Positions 24,309 through 33,901 of a DNA stretch of 64,000 bases are shown one piece after another (the first letter of the stretch is position 1; each line of letters begins with the position of its first letter). The stretch covers positions 1 through 64,000 of the forward strand of contig CAVVIT010000012.1 of the NCBI GenBank assembly GCA_963748405.1, in the 5' to 3' direction. This DNA comes from Fen-1273 sp963748405 (GTDB taxonomy: Bacteria > Bacteroidota > Ignavibacteria > UBA10030 > UBA6906). A model generated the notes under the pieces. The model saw only the letters and a list, made by a program, of their open reading frames with translations, did no database searches and was not told where the DNA came from. Made by a program: the position numbers and the translations under genes.

Positions 24309-26820
24309 CCGCCGCCGGCCGGCGAACGCTCGCATTGCCCTTGCAGGAATCCGGATCTGGGCATTCCTCCTTCCGGCCCTGTGGTACGCTCTCCCCTCCC
24401 CATCATCCGCACAGGTCTCCCCCGGTGACGTCACCGCGCACAGCAGGATGGGGAACACGTTCATATTCCGGTGCGGAAGTTCTTCGGTAAGGCTTTCGTT
24501 CTATGCCCCCGACGTGGTCCGCGTCGACCTGCTCCCGAATTCCGACCCCGATCTCGGGAAAGACTCTTCGTTTGCGGTAATCAGGGAAGCGTCGTCGGCC
24601 ATTCCGGTCAGTCTTGACGAAACGGACTCGACGCTGATCATTGCATCGCGCGCCCTCCGCGTTCTCTGCAGGAAATCGCCGTTTCAACTCTCGTTCTTTG
24701 ATACCTCCGGGCGGGAGCTGACATCCGGAGTCCCGTCGGGGGGGATGGTCTGGCAGGCCGATGAGAACGCCGCGAGATTCACCATCCGTCCCGGGGAACA
24801 TTTTTATGGGACGGGGGAACGTGGAACCCGGCTTGACAGGAGGGGGGAGGCGTTCGACTGCTACAACACGCAGTCGGGGGGGTACTCGACGCCGCTTTCG
24901 ACGATGAACATCAATGTCTCGTTCATCGCCTCCACGAACGGCTACGCGCTCTTCTTCGACAACACGTACAGGGGCCGGTTCGACGTGGGCGCGTCCGACA
25001 CCACGGTGCTCTCCTACGCTTCGGCGGGAGGCTCGTTGACCTTCTACCTGATCGCCGCGCCGACGCTTGCGCGGGAGATCGAGCGGTACACGTGGCTCAC
25101 GGGGAGACAGCCTCTGCCTCCCCGGTGGGCCTTCGGCTATATCCAGTCGAAAAACCGGTACACCAACGAGGAAGAGGCCCGGTCGATCGTCCGCACGATG
25201 CGTGCGGAGAATTTTCCCTGCGATGCGATCGTCCTTGACCTCAAGTGGTTCCGCGCGATGGGGGATCTCCGGTGGGACACCTCATCCTGGCACGATCCGG
25301 ACACCATGCTGAGGGACTTTCTCCGCGACGGATTCAAGACGGTCCTGATTACGGAGCCGTATGTCGTCGAGACCTCCGTGAACTATGCGGAAGCATCGCG
25401 ACTCGGATTTCTCGCCAGGGACTCCGGCGGAGGGACATACACGCTCGACAAATGGTGGTCGTGCGGGGGTTGCAACGCCTCCCTCTTCGACATGACGGAC
25501 CCCGCCGCCCGGCGCTGGTGGTGGAGCAAGCATCCGCCGTTTCTCGGGCGGTATGTTGCCGGCCTCTGGACCGATCTCGGCGAGCCGGAGCGCCATCCTC
25601 CCGGCATGAGGCATTACCTGGGGACCGCCGCGAAAGTCCACAATATCTACAACCTCCTCTGGGCGAAGACCGTGTTCGAGGGGATGAGCGCGTTCCGTCC
25701 GGGCGAGCGGGTCTTTAACCTCACGCGGTCGGGATCGGCGGGAATTCAACGGTACGGCGTGATCACCTGGTCGGGGGACGTCTCGAGGAGCTTCGGGGGA
25801 CTGGGGGTTCAGCTTCCGATGCTTCTCAATATGGGAATGTCCGGGCTCGCGTATCATAATTCGGACATCGGCGGGTACGCACGCAACCCCACGACGGCGG
25901 AGCTCTACGTGCGATGGATGGAATACGGCGTCTTTACGCCTGTCACGCGTGCGCACGGTGCGGGTGAGGGCGTAAGCGGCTCTCCGACCGAGCCCTGGAA
26001 GTTCGGCGTGGAAGCCGAGAATATCTGCCGGGAGATGCTCTCGCTCCGCTACAGGCTTCTTCCGTACAACTATACGATGGCATACAGGAATTACCTGACC
26101 GGGCTTCCGCTGGCGCGGCCGCTTATCATGATGTACCCCCGCGACAGTGCGTATGGGGACGAGAGCTCGACATATCTCTGGGGGGATGACTTTCTTGTTG
26201 CGCCGGTCGTGGAGGCCGGTCAGAGGACCAGGCCTGTGGTGTTCCCCCGCGGGGAGTGGGTGAACTTCTGGAACGACGAGCCCGTTGAAGGAGGGAGAAC
26301 CATTGACGTGGATGCCCCCCTCGGCAGGATTCCGCTCTTTGTCAGGTCGGGAAGCATCATCCCGCTTGCCCCGTTGATGAGGTATTCGGACGAGCGCCCT
26401 CTCGATACGCTGACGCTCGCGGTCTACCCCGGGAATTCCGGCCGCGATTCTCTCTACGAAGACGACGGGAAAACGACGGCGTACCAGAAGGGCGAATGCT
26501 CGGTTACCGCCTTCACGCAGACAGCTGATGTGAAACACGGTCTGATGCATATTGCCGTCGGCATTGGCCGGTCGTCCGGTTCGTTCAAAGGAAAAATCGA
26601 ACGTCGCGAGTATATTGTCGAGGTTCACCGCGTCGGCGGTCCGCCGGCGGACGTCCGGCTGAACGGACACCAGCTCGCCTCCGGCGCCTCTCATTCGGGC
26701 GCGGGCTCTTCCGGCCGGGGATACAGTTTCGATCCGGGGAAATCCCTGCTGACGGTCCCCGTGTCATGCAGCACTGACAGCGCGTACACGCTCTCTCTTT
26801 CTTATCCCGTCGCCAGGTAA
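24295..26820 (+). CDS. Secreted GH31-family alpha-glucosidase/alpha-xylosidase
   Basis: 841 residues. An Arg-rich N-terminus and hydrophobic stretch end at PSPSSAQ, a probable signal peptide. The N-terminal beta-sandwich is followed by the catalytic barrel, with nucleophile Asp427 in GLWTDLGEPE and acid/base Asp495 in TWSGDVSRSF, then proximal and distal beta domains (FVRSGSIIPLAP, DSLYEDDGKTTAYQKGE). GH31 enzymes release alpha-glucose or alpha-xylose from oligosaccharides. The start codon lies within the end of the solenoid gene, so translational coupling is likely. Substrate is not resolved. Confidence 0.9.
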   Translation: MRIFDRRRPANARIALAGIRIWAFLLPALWYALPSPSSAQVSPGDVTAHSRMGNTFIFRCGSSSVRLSFYAPDVVRVDLLPNSDPDLGKDSSFAVIREASSAIPVSLDETDSTLIIASRALRVLCRKSPFQLSFFDTSGRELTSGVPSGGMVWQADENAARFTIRPGEHFYGTGERGTRLDRRGEAFDCYNTQSGGYSTPLSTMNINVSFIASTNGYALFFDNTYRGRFDVGASDTTVLSYASAGGSLTFYLIAAPTLAREIERYTWLTGRQPLPPRWAFGYIQSKNRYTNEEEARSIVRTMRAENFPCDAIVLDLKWFRAMGDLRWDTSSWHDPDTMLRDFLRDGFKTVLITEPYVVETSVNYAEASRLGFLARDSGGGTYTLDKWWSCGGCNASLFDMTDPAARRWWWSKHPPFLGRYVAGLWTDLGEPERHPPGMRHYLGTAAKVHNIYNLLWAKTVFEGMSAFRPGERVFNLTRSGSAGIQRYGVITWSGDVSRSFGGLGVQLPMLLNMGMSGLAYHNSDIGGYARNPTTAELYVRWMEYGVFTPVTRAHGAGEGVSGSPTEPWKFGVEAENICREMLSLRYRLLPYNYTMAYRNYLTGLPLARPLIMMYPRDSAYGDESSTYLWGDDFLVAPVVEAGQRTRPVVFPRGEWVNFWNDEPVEGGRTIDVDAPLGRIPLFVRSGSIIPLAPLMRYSDERPLDTLTLAVYPGNSGRDSLYEDDGKTTAYQKGECSVTAFTQTADVKHGLMHIAVGIGRSSGSFKGKIERREYIVEVHRVGGPPADVRLNGHQLASGASHSGAGSSGRGYSFDPGKSLLTVPVSCSTDSAYTLSLSYPVAR

Positions 26821-26842
26821 CGGCACAATTCCAGGAGGATCC

Positions 26843-27253
26843 ATGAAAGCCAAGTCGACGTACGCGGTCACGAAGTGGGAGGAATCGACGCTTGATCAGA
26901 TTTCTTCGGAAACGAAACTGACAAAGGCGTCTGTCGAATACGTCTTCAGCGGTGAGCTTCACGGAAAAGCGAAGGTTGAGTACCTGATGTTCTACAGGTA
27001 TTTCGATCCGAACGATCCGCACAGGGCAAGGGCTTCGTATGTCGGACTCTTGCGGTTCGAGGGGACGCTCGGCGTAAAGGCGGGGAGCTTTGTCATGCAG
27101 GATAACGGCACGTTCGAAGGGGGAGCGGCCGTTTCGGCGCTGCAGATCCACGACGGTTCCGGGACCGGGACTCTCGCGGGAATCTCCGGGACGGCAACCT
27201 ACCGCGCGGACAGGGAGGGATACCATTTCGAGCTTGACTACAATTTGCCCTGA
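26843..27253 (+). CDS. DUF3224-family protein
   Basis: 136 residues, no signal peptide, AGGAGG upstream of the ATG. The sequence matches the DUF3224 beta-barrel pattern (VTKWEESTLDQI…LTKASVEYVFSGELHGKAKVEYLMFY…GLLRFEGTLGVKAGSFVMQDNGTFEGGAA…GTATYRADREGYHFELDY). Members are small, allene-oxide-cyclase-like barrels of unknown role. It lies 22 bases after GH31, possibly in the same transcript. Confidence 0.82.
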   Translation: MKAKSTYAVTKWEESTLDQISSETKLTKASVEYVFSGELHGKAKVEYLMFYRYFDPNDPHRARASYVGLLRFEGTLGVKAGSFVMQDNGTFEGGAAVSALQIHDGSGTGTLAGISGTATYRADREGYHFELDYNLP

Positions 27254-27363
27254 TTGGCGGCTGCCGGAGGGATGAGGAACTCGCCGGAAACCCCGTCTGT
27301 TGTTAACGCTGTACCGCTTCTTGCTCATTCCCAATCACCACAAGCCGCCTGGGAGGAAAAGAC

Positions 27364-27777
27364 ATGGCAGCAGGAAAATCTGAAGACCTGGGGAGGCTGT
27401 TCCTGAGAATATCCATCGGCCTCGTTCTCGTGTTCCACGGTTACTCCAAAATCTTCACCGGGGTGGAGTGGATGAAGGGTCCGCTCGCCCAGGTGGGCCT
27501 CCCCGCATTTGTCGCGTACGGAGTCTACCTGGGTGAAGTCGTCGGACCGATTCTGGTGCTGATAGGGTTTCGTGCGCGCATCGGTGCTGCGCTGATGGCG
27601 GTCAACATGTTCATGGCGATCCTTCTCGCTCACAGGAACCAGATATTCACGCTGAAAGAGCAGGGGGGCGGATGGGCGATCGAGCTTGACGCGCTCATCC
27701 TGCTCGGCGCGCTCGCGGTGTTCTTCCTTGGAGGAGGGAAAATCGGCATCAGCAGGGGGAAGAACGCCTGGGATTGA
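27364..27777 (+). CDS. DoxX-family membrane protein
   Basis: 137 residues, four membrane helices, GGAGG upstream of the ATG. DoxX pattern: LGRLFLRISIGLVLVFHGYSKIFTGVEW…LGEVVGPILVLIGFRARIGAALMAVNMFMAILLAH. Small DoxX/DoxD-like proteins are linked to quinone-dependent redox or thiosulfate chemistry, and in mycobacteria to oxidant resistance. No partner is evident here. Confidence 0.85.
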   Translation: MAAGKSEDLGRLFLRISIGLVLVFHGYSKIFTGVEWMKGPLAQVGLPAFVAYGVYLGEVVGPILVLIGFRARIGAALMAVNMFMAILLAHRNQIFTLKEQGGGWAIELDALILLGALAVFFLGGGKIGISRGKNAWD

Positions 27778-27834
27778 ATCTCTCTGGTTCAATCCCTATC
27801 ATGAATTCAACACATCGCACCTCGCGGAGTCCCC

Positions 27835-28530
27835 ATGCCCGATTCCCCTCCGTCGAACTCCCGGATTGCAGAACTTTTTGAACTGATCGCCGACCACCTT
27901 GCGGCGAAAGACGAGAACCCCTTCCGCGTGCGGAGCTACAGAACCGCCGCCGCGTCCGTTCGCGCGTCGAAGACACCCATCGGAAAGATCGTGAAGGAAG
28001 GAGGGGGGACCGCGCTCAAGGGTATCCCCGGGGTCGGGGAGCGGCTCGCCGGGTTGATCGAAGAGTACGTGAAATCGGGCGAGGTCGAGCTCCTGGAGTC
28101 GCTCCGGAAGGAAGTGAAACCGGAGGACCTGGAGAAGGTGAAGGCCGCGAAGAAGGAGCATTCCCCCGCCGGGCCTTCCGCTCCTCTCATTCCCGTCCCT
28201 CTCATACTGGACATCGACGCCGAGTACCGGGAAAAAGCGGCTTCCCGGAAACTCAAGCTGATCGCCCCGAAGCTCCTCAATCCGGGGAAGAAGGCCTGGC
28301 TCCCGATACTCGCGGCGGCGAAAAAGGGATGGAAGTTCACCGTGATGTTTTCCAACACCGCGACAGCGCACAAGCTCGGCAAGACGGACGACTGGGTCGT
28401 CGTGTACTATGAAAGCGGAAAAGGGGAGAACCAGTGCACCGTGGTGACCGAGCAGAGGGGACCGATGAAGGGAAAACGGGTGATCAGGGGGCGGGAATCG
28501 GAATGCAGGAAGTTCTACGGATTGGAGTGA
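27835..28530 (+). CDS. Helix-hairpin-helix protein with PolX-like N-terminal domain
   Basis: 231 residues. The first 95 residues match the DNA polymerase X 8-kDa domain (IAELFELIADHLAAKDENPFRVRSYRTAAASVRA) with an HhH DNA-binding motif (LKGIPGVGERLAGLIEEYVKSGEVELLESLR). No polymerase palm or PHP domain follows. Instead a basic domain of about 110 residues contains WKFTVMFSNTATAHKLGKTDDWVVVYYE, seen in stand-alone bacterial proteins of unknown role. Probably DNA-binding and perhaps a repair accessory. Confidence 0.75.
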   Translation: MPDSPPSNSRIAELFELIADHLAAKDENPFRVRSYRTAAASVRASKTPIGKIVKEGGGTALKGIPGVGERLAGLIEEYVKSGEVELLESLRKEVKPEDLEKVKAAKKEHSPAGPSAPLIPVPLILDIDAEYREKAASRKLKLIAPKLLNPGKKAWLPILAAAKKGWKFTVMFSNTATAHKLGKTDDWVVVYYESGKGENQCTVVTEQRGPMKGKRVIRGRESECRKFYGLE

Positions 28531-28539
28531 AAGGCTGAC

Positions 28540-29355
28540 ATGGATCTTTCTGATCTCAACAGGATGACGGCGTCGCTCGCGCCGACGCCGGCGATGCCGC
28601 TGCTATTCGTCGGTCACGGCAACCCGATGAATGCCATCACCGACAACGAGTTCTCACGGGGGTGGCGCGAGGCCGGTAAGGCGCTTCCCAGGCCCCGGGC
28701 CGTCCTCTGCGTCTCCGCGCACTGGGAGACGCGGGGCACGTACGTCACGGCGATGGAGAAGCCCCCGACGATACACGATTTCGGGGGGTTCCCCCCGGAG
28801 CTCTATCAGGTGCAGTATCCGGCGCCCGGGAGCCCGGTGCTTGCTGACGAGACGAAGCGGACGATCACGGGCGCGGAAGTCGGGCTCGACTACGAGTGGG
28901 GACTCGACCACGGATGCTGGAGCGTGCTCAGGCACCTGTTCCCGGAGGGGGATGTCCCCGTGATCGAGCTGAGCATCGACCGGACGAAGCCCCCCGCGTG
29001 GCACGTCGACCTGGCAAAGCAGCTCGCGCCTCTCCGCCGGAAGGGGGTGCTGATTACGGGGAGCGGCAACATGGTGCATAATCTCAGGATGATCGAGTGG
29101 GAGGCCGCCGGCGGGTTCGACTGGGCCCTGAAAGCGAACGATGTGTTCAGGAAACTGATCGAGGGAAACGAGACGCAGCGCCTCGCCGACTACCGTTCGC
29201 TCGGGACCGAGGTCCAGATGGCGATCCCCACCCCCGAGCACTTTATCCCGCTTCTGTATGCGCTCGGCCTGCGGGAGGAGAATGAACAAATCTCGTTCTT
29301 CAACGACAGGACGGAGCTCGGCGCTATCTCCATGACATCGTTCAGGATCGGATGA
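28540..29355 (+). CDS. ygiD: 4,5-DOPA-extradiol-dioxygenase-like protein (LigB superfamily)
   Basis: 271 residues. The YgiD pattern is clear: MPLLFVGHGNPMNAI, SAHWETRGTYVTAMEKPPTIHDFGGFP, GLDHGCWSVLRHLFPEGDVPVIELSID and ITGSGNMVHNLRMI. Metal-ligand His residues lie in GHGNP, SAHWE and LDHG. The family opens catechol rings using Zn or Fe. Its cellular substrate in bacteria is uncertain. It follows the HhH gene by 9 bases. Confidence 0.87.
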   Translation: MDLSDLNRMTASLAPTPAMPLLFVGHGNPMNAITDNEFSRGWREAGKALPRPRAVLCVSAHWETRGTYVTAMEKPPTIHDFGGFPPELYQVQYPAPGSPVLADETKRTITGAEVGLDYEWGLDHGCWSVLRHLFPEGDVPVIELSIDRTKPPAWHVDLAKQLAPLRRKGVLITGSGNMVHNLRMIEWEAAGGFDWALKANDVFRKLIEGNETQRLADYRSLGTEVQMAIPTPEHFIPLLYALGLREENEQISFFNDRTELGAISMTSFRIG

Positions 29356-29386
29356 ACGGACATTCATGACGTAAGGAGTGCTCACC

Positions 29387-29863
29387 ATGGTGGAAACCCT
29401 TCGGTTCACGCTCAACGGAAAACCCGCGACGGTCACGGTCGACAGCGACCGTCTCCTTCTCTGGGTCCTCAGGACAGATCTCGGCCTGACGGGAACGAAA
29501 TACGGGTGCGGCGAGAGCTTCTGCGGCGCCTGCACGGTGATCGTCGACGGTGAAGCCGTCCGCTCCTGTCAGACCGCCGTGAAGGAGGTCCGGGGCAAAG
29601 AGGTCGTAACGATCGAGGGGCTCGCCTCCGGCGACGTTCTTCACCCCGTGCAGAAAGCGTTCATGGAACACGATGCCCTCCAGTGCGGCTACTGCACGCC
29701 GGGAATGATCATGAACGCATACGCACTCCTCCGGAAGAACCACTCCCCCTCGGAGGCGGAGATCATCGAAGGAATGGACGACGACCTCTGCCGCTGCGGC
29801 GCGCACAACAGGATCGTTCAGGCCGTCCGCTCCGCCGCAAAAGAAATGCACGGAGGGCTCTGA
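29387..29863 (+). CDS. [2Fe-2S] subunit of a molybdenum dehydrogenase (IorA/PaoA-like)
   Basis: 158 residues from the ATG at 29387, supported by AAGGAG at an 8-base gap. A plant-type ferredoxin cluster uses Cys41, Cys46, Cys49 and Cys61 (CGESFCGAC); the second cluster uses Cys100, Cys103, Cys135 and Cys137 (CGYC, CRC). It carries electrons away from the molybdopterin subunit encoded 1 base downstream. No signal peptide is present; in such pairs this subunit is usually carried through Tat with its partner. Confidence 0.9.
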   Translation: MVETLRFTLNGKPATVTVDSDRLLLWVLRTDLGLTGTKYGCGESFCGACTVIVDGEAVRSCQTAVKEVRGKEVVTIEGLASGDVLHPVQKAFMEHDALQCGYCTPGMIMNAYALLRKNHSPSEAEIIEGMDDDLCRCGAHNRIVQAVRSAAKEMHGGL

Positions 29864-29864
29864 C

Positions 29865-32021
29865 ATGAACGAATTCCAGTACTGGCCGAACGACGCCGAA
29901 GAAACTGCATTCGCGATGGACCGCCGCCGGTTCCTCAAGACGAGCGGTGCGGGGATATTCCTGTTCTTTAAGATCCGCGACGTTTCGTTCCTCACGCAGG
30001 AAGGCCCCGGGCGGGCGGTGCTGCAGGGAGGGCCCTCGGATTTCAATGCGTACCTGAAGATCGGCGAGGACGGCCGCGTCTCCTGCTACACGGGGAAGAT
30101 CGAGATGGGGCAGGGGATTGTCACATCGCTGGCACAGATGATCGCCGACGAGCTCGACGTCCGGCTCGACGACGTCGACATGGTCATGGGGGATACCGAC
30201 CTCTGCCCGTTCGACAGGGGAACGTTCGGATCCCTGAGTACGCGGGCGTTCGGTCCGTCGCTCAGGACCGCGGGGGCGGAGGCGAGGAGAGTTCTCATCG
30301 CAATGGCCTCCGAGCGCCTCAACGTCCCTGCCGGTGACCTCGCGACGGCCGACGGCACGGTGTTCGAGAAGTCCAATGCGAAATCCCGCGTCACATACGC
30401 CTCCCTGGCAAAGGGGAAGAAGATCGAACACCATCTCACGGACCCGGTCGTCGTCAAGAAACCGTCGGAATTCAAGATCATGAGCAAGCCTCTCACGCGA
30501 AGAGACGCGCGCGAGAAGGTGACCGGCAAGGCGAAATATGCGGCAGATATGCAGCTTCCCGGAATGCTCTACGCGAAGATCCTCCGTCCCCCGGCGCACG
30601 GCGCAAAGCTGATCGACGTCGATACCTCCGGAGCTGCCGCCGTGGAAGGTGCGCGCGTAATCCGGGATGGCGACCTGGTCGCCGTGCTGCACAAGTACCC
30701 GGACGTTGCGCAGTCCGCGCTCGCGAAGATTAAGGCGAAATTTGATATCCCGGCTTCTACGGTCGACGACAAATCGATATACGAGCACCTCCTGAAAGTT
30801 GCACCGGCGGGAAAGGTGGTCGCCTCGGGGGGCGATCTCTCAACGGGCGAAAAGGCGTCTTCGTCGGTAATCGAGCATACGTACTACAATGCGTACGTGG
30901 CGCACGCCCCGATGGAGCCCCACGCTGCCGTCGTGAAGATCGAAGGGAAGAAAGCGACGGTCTGGGCGTCGACGCAGGCCCCCTTCGGAGCGAGGGAAGA
31001 GGTGGCGAAGGTCCTCGGTTTCCAGACCGGGGATGTCAGGGTGATCACGCCGTTTGTCGGCGGCGGGTTCGGGGGGAAGACCGCCCACGGGCAGGTCGTC
31101 GAGGCGGCGCGCCTGGCGAAACTCGCCGGAGTTCCCGTGCAGGTCGCCTGGACGAGGAACGAGGAGTTCTTCTACGACACGTTCCGGCCCGCGGCGGTGA
31201 TAAAGCTCCGCTCCGGGATCACGGAAAAGGGAGAGATCAGTTTCTGGGATTACAACGTGTATTTTGCGGGAGAACGGGGTTCCCAGCAGTTTTACGAGAT
31301 ACCGAACCACCGCACGACGGCGTACAACGCCAGCTGGGTCGGGGCCGAGGGGACGCATCCCTTTGCCACGGGGGCCTGGCGCGCGCCCGGAAACAACACG
31401 AACACGTTCGCGCGTGAATCGCAGATCGACATCATGGCCGCGAAGGCGGGTGCCGATCCGGTTGAGTTCCGGATGAGGCATCTCACCGATCCGAAGATGA
31501 AGGCCGTGCTCAGGGCTGCCGCCGAGAAGTTCGGCTGGAAGCCTTCGAAATCACCGAGCGGGAGGGGGCTGGGCGTTGCGCTCGGCATCGATGCCGGGAC
31601 CTACGTGGCGACGATCGCAGAGGTCGCCGTGGACAAATCGACGGGAGAGGTGAGGGTCAAGCGGGTCCTCGCCGTGCAGGACATGGGGCTGGTCGTCAAC
31701 CCGGAAGGTGCGGCCCTGCAGATGGAGGGATGCATCACGATGGGACTCGGCTACGCACTGCGCGAGGGGCTGCATTTCAAGGGAGGGGAGATCACCGACC
31801 TCAACTTCGGGTCGTACGAAATCCCGCGGTTCTCCTGGCTTCCGAAGATTGAAACGCATATACTTGACGATGAAAATTCCCCGCCGCAGGGGGGAGGAGA
31901 GCCGGCGATCGTGACGATGGGTGCCGTGATTGCGAGTGCGATCTACGACGCCGTGGGTGCGCGGGTATTCGAGCTTCCGATGACTCCCGAAAGGGTGAAG
32001 GAAGCGATATCCAGGGGGTAA
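29865..32021 (+). CDS. Tat-exported molybdopterin subunit (IorB-like aldehyde/isoquinoline oxidoreductase)
   Basis: 718 residues. A twin-arginine signal MDRRRFLKTSGAGIFLFF (about 18-36) is followed by xanthine-dehydrogenase-type molybdenum-binding domains (GKIEMGQGIVTSLAQMIADEL, GGGFGGKTAHGQV, GAWRAPGNNTNTFARESQIDIMA, GGGEPAIVTMGAV with the terminal active-site Glu). The two-subunit form without an FAD subunit is that of isoquinoline 1-oxidoreductase and related periplasmic aldehyde dehydrogenases, which pass electrons to a c-type cytochrome. No cytochrome or Moco chaperone gene is nearby. Substrate unknown. Confidence 0.88.
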   Translation: MNEFQYWPNDAEETAFAMDRRRFLKTSGAGIFLFFKIRDVSFLTQEGPGRAVLQGGPSDFNAYLKIGEDGRVSCYTGKIEMGQGIVTSLAQMIADELDVRLDDVDMVMGDTDLCPFDRGTFGSLSTRAFGPSLRTAGAEARRVLIAMASERLNVPAGDLATADGTVFEKSNAKSRVTYASLAKGKKIEHHLTDPVVVKKPSEFKIMSKPLTRRDAREKVTGKAKYAADMQLPGMLYAKILRPPAHGAKLIDVDTSGAAAVEGARVIRDGDLVAVLHKYPDVAQSALAKIKAKFDIPASTVDDKSIYEHLLKVAPAGKVVASGGDLSTGEKASSSVIEHTYYNAYVAHAPMEPHAAVVKIEGKKATVWASTQAPFGAREEVAKVLGFQTGDVRVITPFVGGGFGGKTAHGQVVEAARLAKLAGVPVQVAWTRNEEFFYDTFRPAAVIKLRSGITEKGEISFWDYNVYFAGERGSQQFYEIPNHRTTAYNASWVGAEGTHPFATGAWRAPGNNTNTFARESQIDIMAAKAGADPVEFRMRHLTDPKMKAVLRAAAEKFGWKPSKSPSGRGLGVALGIDAGTYVATIAEVAVDKSTGEVRVKRVLAVQDMGLVVNPEGAALQMEGCITMGLGYALREGLHFKGGEITDLNFGSYEIPRFSWLPKIETHILDDENSPPQGGGEPAIVTMGAVIASAIYDAVGARVFELPMTPERVKEAISRG

Positions 32022-32036
32022 CCTGAGGTTAACCGA

Positions 32037-33797
32037 TTGAAACCCGGCGTCCTGGCCGCCTGCGCGGCCCTCAGTATCACCGCCTGCTTCTCGATTGCGC
32101 CCGCCCAGTCTCCGGGGCAGAAAACCTGGTGCAATCCGGTCGATATCGACTACAAGTACTGCGTCGAAGAAAAGAAATCGGGGATTTCGTACCGCTCGGG
32201 CGCTGACCCCGTCATCGTCAATCACCGGGGCGAGTACTACCTTTTCGTTACGAACTCTTCGGGCTGGTGGCATTCGACGGACCTCCTTCACTGGAAGTTC
32301 GTCACCCCCTCCGGGTGGCCCGACGACGACATGTGCGCCCCCGCCGCTCTCTCCGTGCGCGATACGCTCTACCTGTTCCAGTCCACGTTCGTACCCCGGC
32401 CGGTCTACTTCACCACCTCGCCGCAGGACGGAACGCTCCGATATCTCAACCCCTTCCTTCCCCCGATGCCGGGAGCGCTCGGCCCCTGGGACCCGGACAT
32501 CTTTCACGACGACGCCTCCGGCAGATGGTACATGTACTTCGGCTCCTCGAATGTCTATCCCATCTACGGGATCGAGCTTGATCGCTCGAAAGGTCTGACG
32601 TACATCGGGAGCGCGAAGCCCCTTCTGTACCTTCACCCGGACGTTCACGGATGGGAGAGGTTCGGCCGCGACCACCGCGACACGATCCGGCCGTACATCG
32701 AGGGGGCCTGGATGACGCGCCACGGGGGGAAGTATTACCTCCAGTATGCCGCGCCGGGGACTGAATACAACGTCTACGCCAACGGAACGTATGTCGGCGA
32801 CAGCCCGCTCGGCCCGTTCGCGTACGCTCCGTACAATCCCGTCTCCTACAAGCCCGGCGGTTTCATGGCGGGCGCAGGACACGGGAATACGTTCGAAGAC
32901 AATTTCGGGAACTTCTGGAATACCGGCACCCCGTGGGTCGCCGTCAATTTCAATTTTGAGCGGCGTATCGCGATGTTCCCCGCCGGGTTCGACGGGGACG
33001 GCCAGATGTACGCGAACACGAGGTTCGGCGACTTCCCGCATTTCATACCCACGCGGAAGTGGAAGGACCGGAACGAGCTTTTCACGGGCTGGATGCTCCT
33101 CTCGTACAGGAAGCCCTGCTTCTCCTCCTCGGCAATCGACTCGTGCCCTCCGTCGAACGTCACAGACGAGAACCCCAGGACATACTGGGTCGCGGGATCC
33201 AACGCCCCCGGCGAGTGGATCGCCGTCGACCTGGGAAAATCGTGCACCGTCCGCGCCGTCCAGGTGAATTTCACCGACTATAGGTCCGGCATCTATGCGC
33301 GCGATTCGACGGTGTTCACGCAGTTCCGGCTCTCCGGCTCCGGCGACGGAAAACAGTGGAAGGTCATTGCGGACCTGAGCGGCGAGCGGAGGGACAGGCC
33401 GAACGCGTACATTGAACTCCCCGCTCCCGTGAGAACGAGATACGTCAGGTATGAACATCTGCACGTGGCTGCGGCACACCTGGCCATAAGCGATATCAGG
33501 ATCTTCGGGAGCGACGGCGGCCCGCTTCCGGGTGCGCCCCGTGATCTCCGCGTCCGCCGGCACGAGGATCCCCGTGATGCCACCGTGAGCTGGAAGGGAG
33601 TTCCCGGGGCGGTGGGATACAACATCCTCTGGGGCATCGCAGGGTCAAAGCTCTACCAGACGTACCAGGTGTTCGCCGACCGGCCTGATTCGCTCGAAGT
33701 GCGCGCTCTCGGCGCCGGCCAGCGCTATTACTTTGCCATTGAAGCGTTTAACGCCGCCGGCGTCTCCCCCCCGAGCAAGTCATTAGCAGTGAAGTAA
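32037..33797 (+). CDS. Secreted GH43-like glycoside hydrolase with F5/8C and fibronectin III domains
   Basis: 586 residues from a TTG at 32037 preceded by GAGG. Signal peptide ends near FSIAPAQ. The five-blade propeller of GH43 type starts at SGADPVIVNHRGEYYLFVTNSSGWWHSTDLLHW, with candidate acids in GADP, PWDPDIFHDD and YIEGAWM. A discoidin domain (about 360-500: NVTDENPRTYWVAGSNAPGEWIAVDLG) and a C-terminal Fn3 domain (about 505-585) follow. Likely an arabinosidase or xylosidase acting on plant or exopolysaccharide glycans. It follows the molybdenum dehydrogenase by 15 bases and ends at a terminator. Confidence 0.83.
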   Translation: MKPGVLAACAALSITACFSIAPAQSPGQKTWCNPVDIDYKYCVEEKKSGISYRSGADPVIVNHRGEYYLFVTNSSGWWHSTDLLHWKFVTPSGWPDDDMCAPAALSVRDTLYLFQSTFVPRPVYFTTSPQDGTLRYLNPFLPPMPGALGPWDPDIFHDDASGRWYMYFGSSNVYPIYGIELDRSKGLTYIGSAKPLLYLHPDVHGWERFGRDHRDTIRPYIEGAWMTRHGGKYYLQYAAPGTEYNVYANGTYVGDSPLGPFAYAPYNPVSYKPGGFMAGAGHGNTFEDNFGNFWNTGTPWVAVNFNFERRIAMFPAGFDGDGQMYANTRFGDFPHFIPTRKWKDRNELFTGWMLLSYRKPCFSSSAIDSCPPSNVTDENPRTYWVAGSNAPGEWIAVDLGKSCTVRAVQVNFTDYRSGIYARDSTVFTQFRLSGSGDGKQWKVIADLSGERRDRPNAYIELPAPVRTRYVRYEHLHVAAAHLAISDIRIFGSDGGPLPGAPRDLRVRRHEDPRDATVSWKGVPGAVGYNILWGIAGSKLYQTYQVFADRPDSLEVRALGAGQRYYFAIEAFNAAGVSPPSKSLAVK

Positions 33798-33873
33798 CGG
33801 TCGCGAGTTGTCAGTGCGAAGCGAAGCGTCTGCGTTAAACCCCCGCCTCTCCCCCCCCGTCTAACAGTAAACC

Positions 33874-33901
33874 GCCCGGAATGGGCCGGGCACTTGTTTT
33901 T
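33874..33901 (+). terminator. Rho-independent terminator after the GH43 gene
   Basis: GCCCGG (33874-33879), 6-base loop, CCGGGC (33886-33891), then ACTTGTTTTT. Confidence 0.65.

Noticed and set aside
24295..24490. Possibility that GH31 starts downstream of the solenoid gene overlap
   Set aside because: No in-frame start further down preserves a signal peptide, so the overlapping ATG was kept.
31551..33563. 670-codon minus-strand frame across the molybdenum dehydrogenase and GH43 genes
   Set aside because: Spans two well-supported plus-strand genes and their junction; low-complexity Arg/Val composition.
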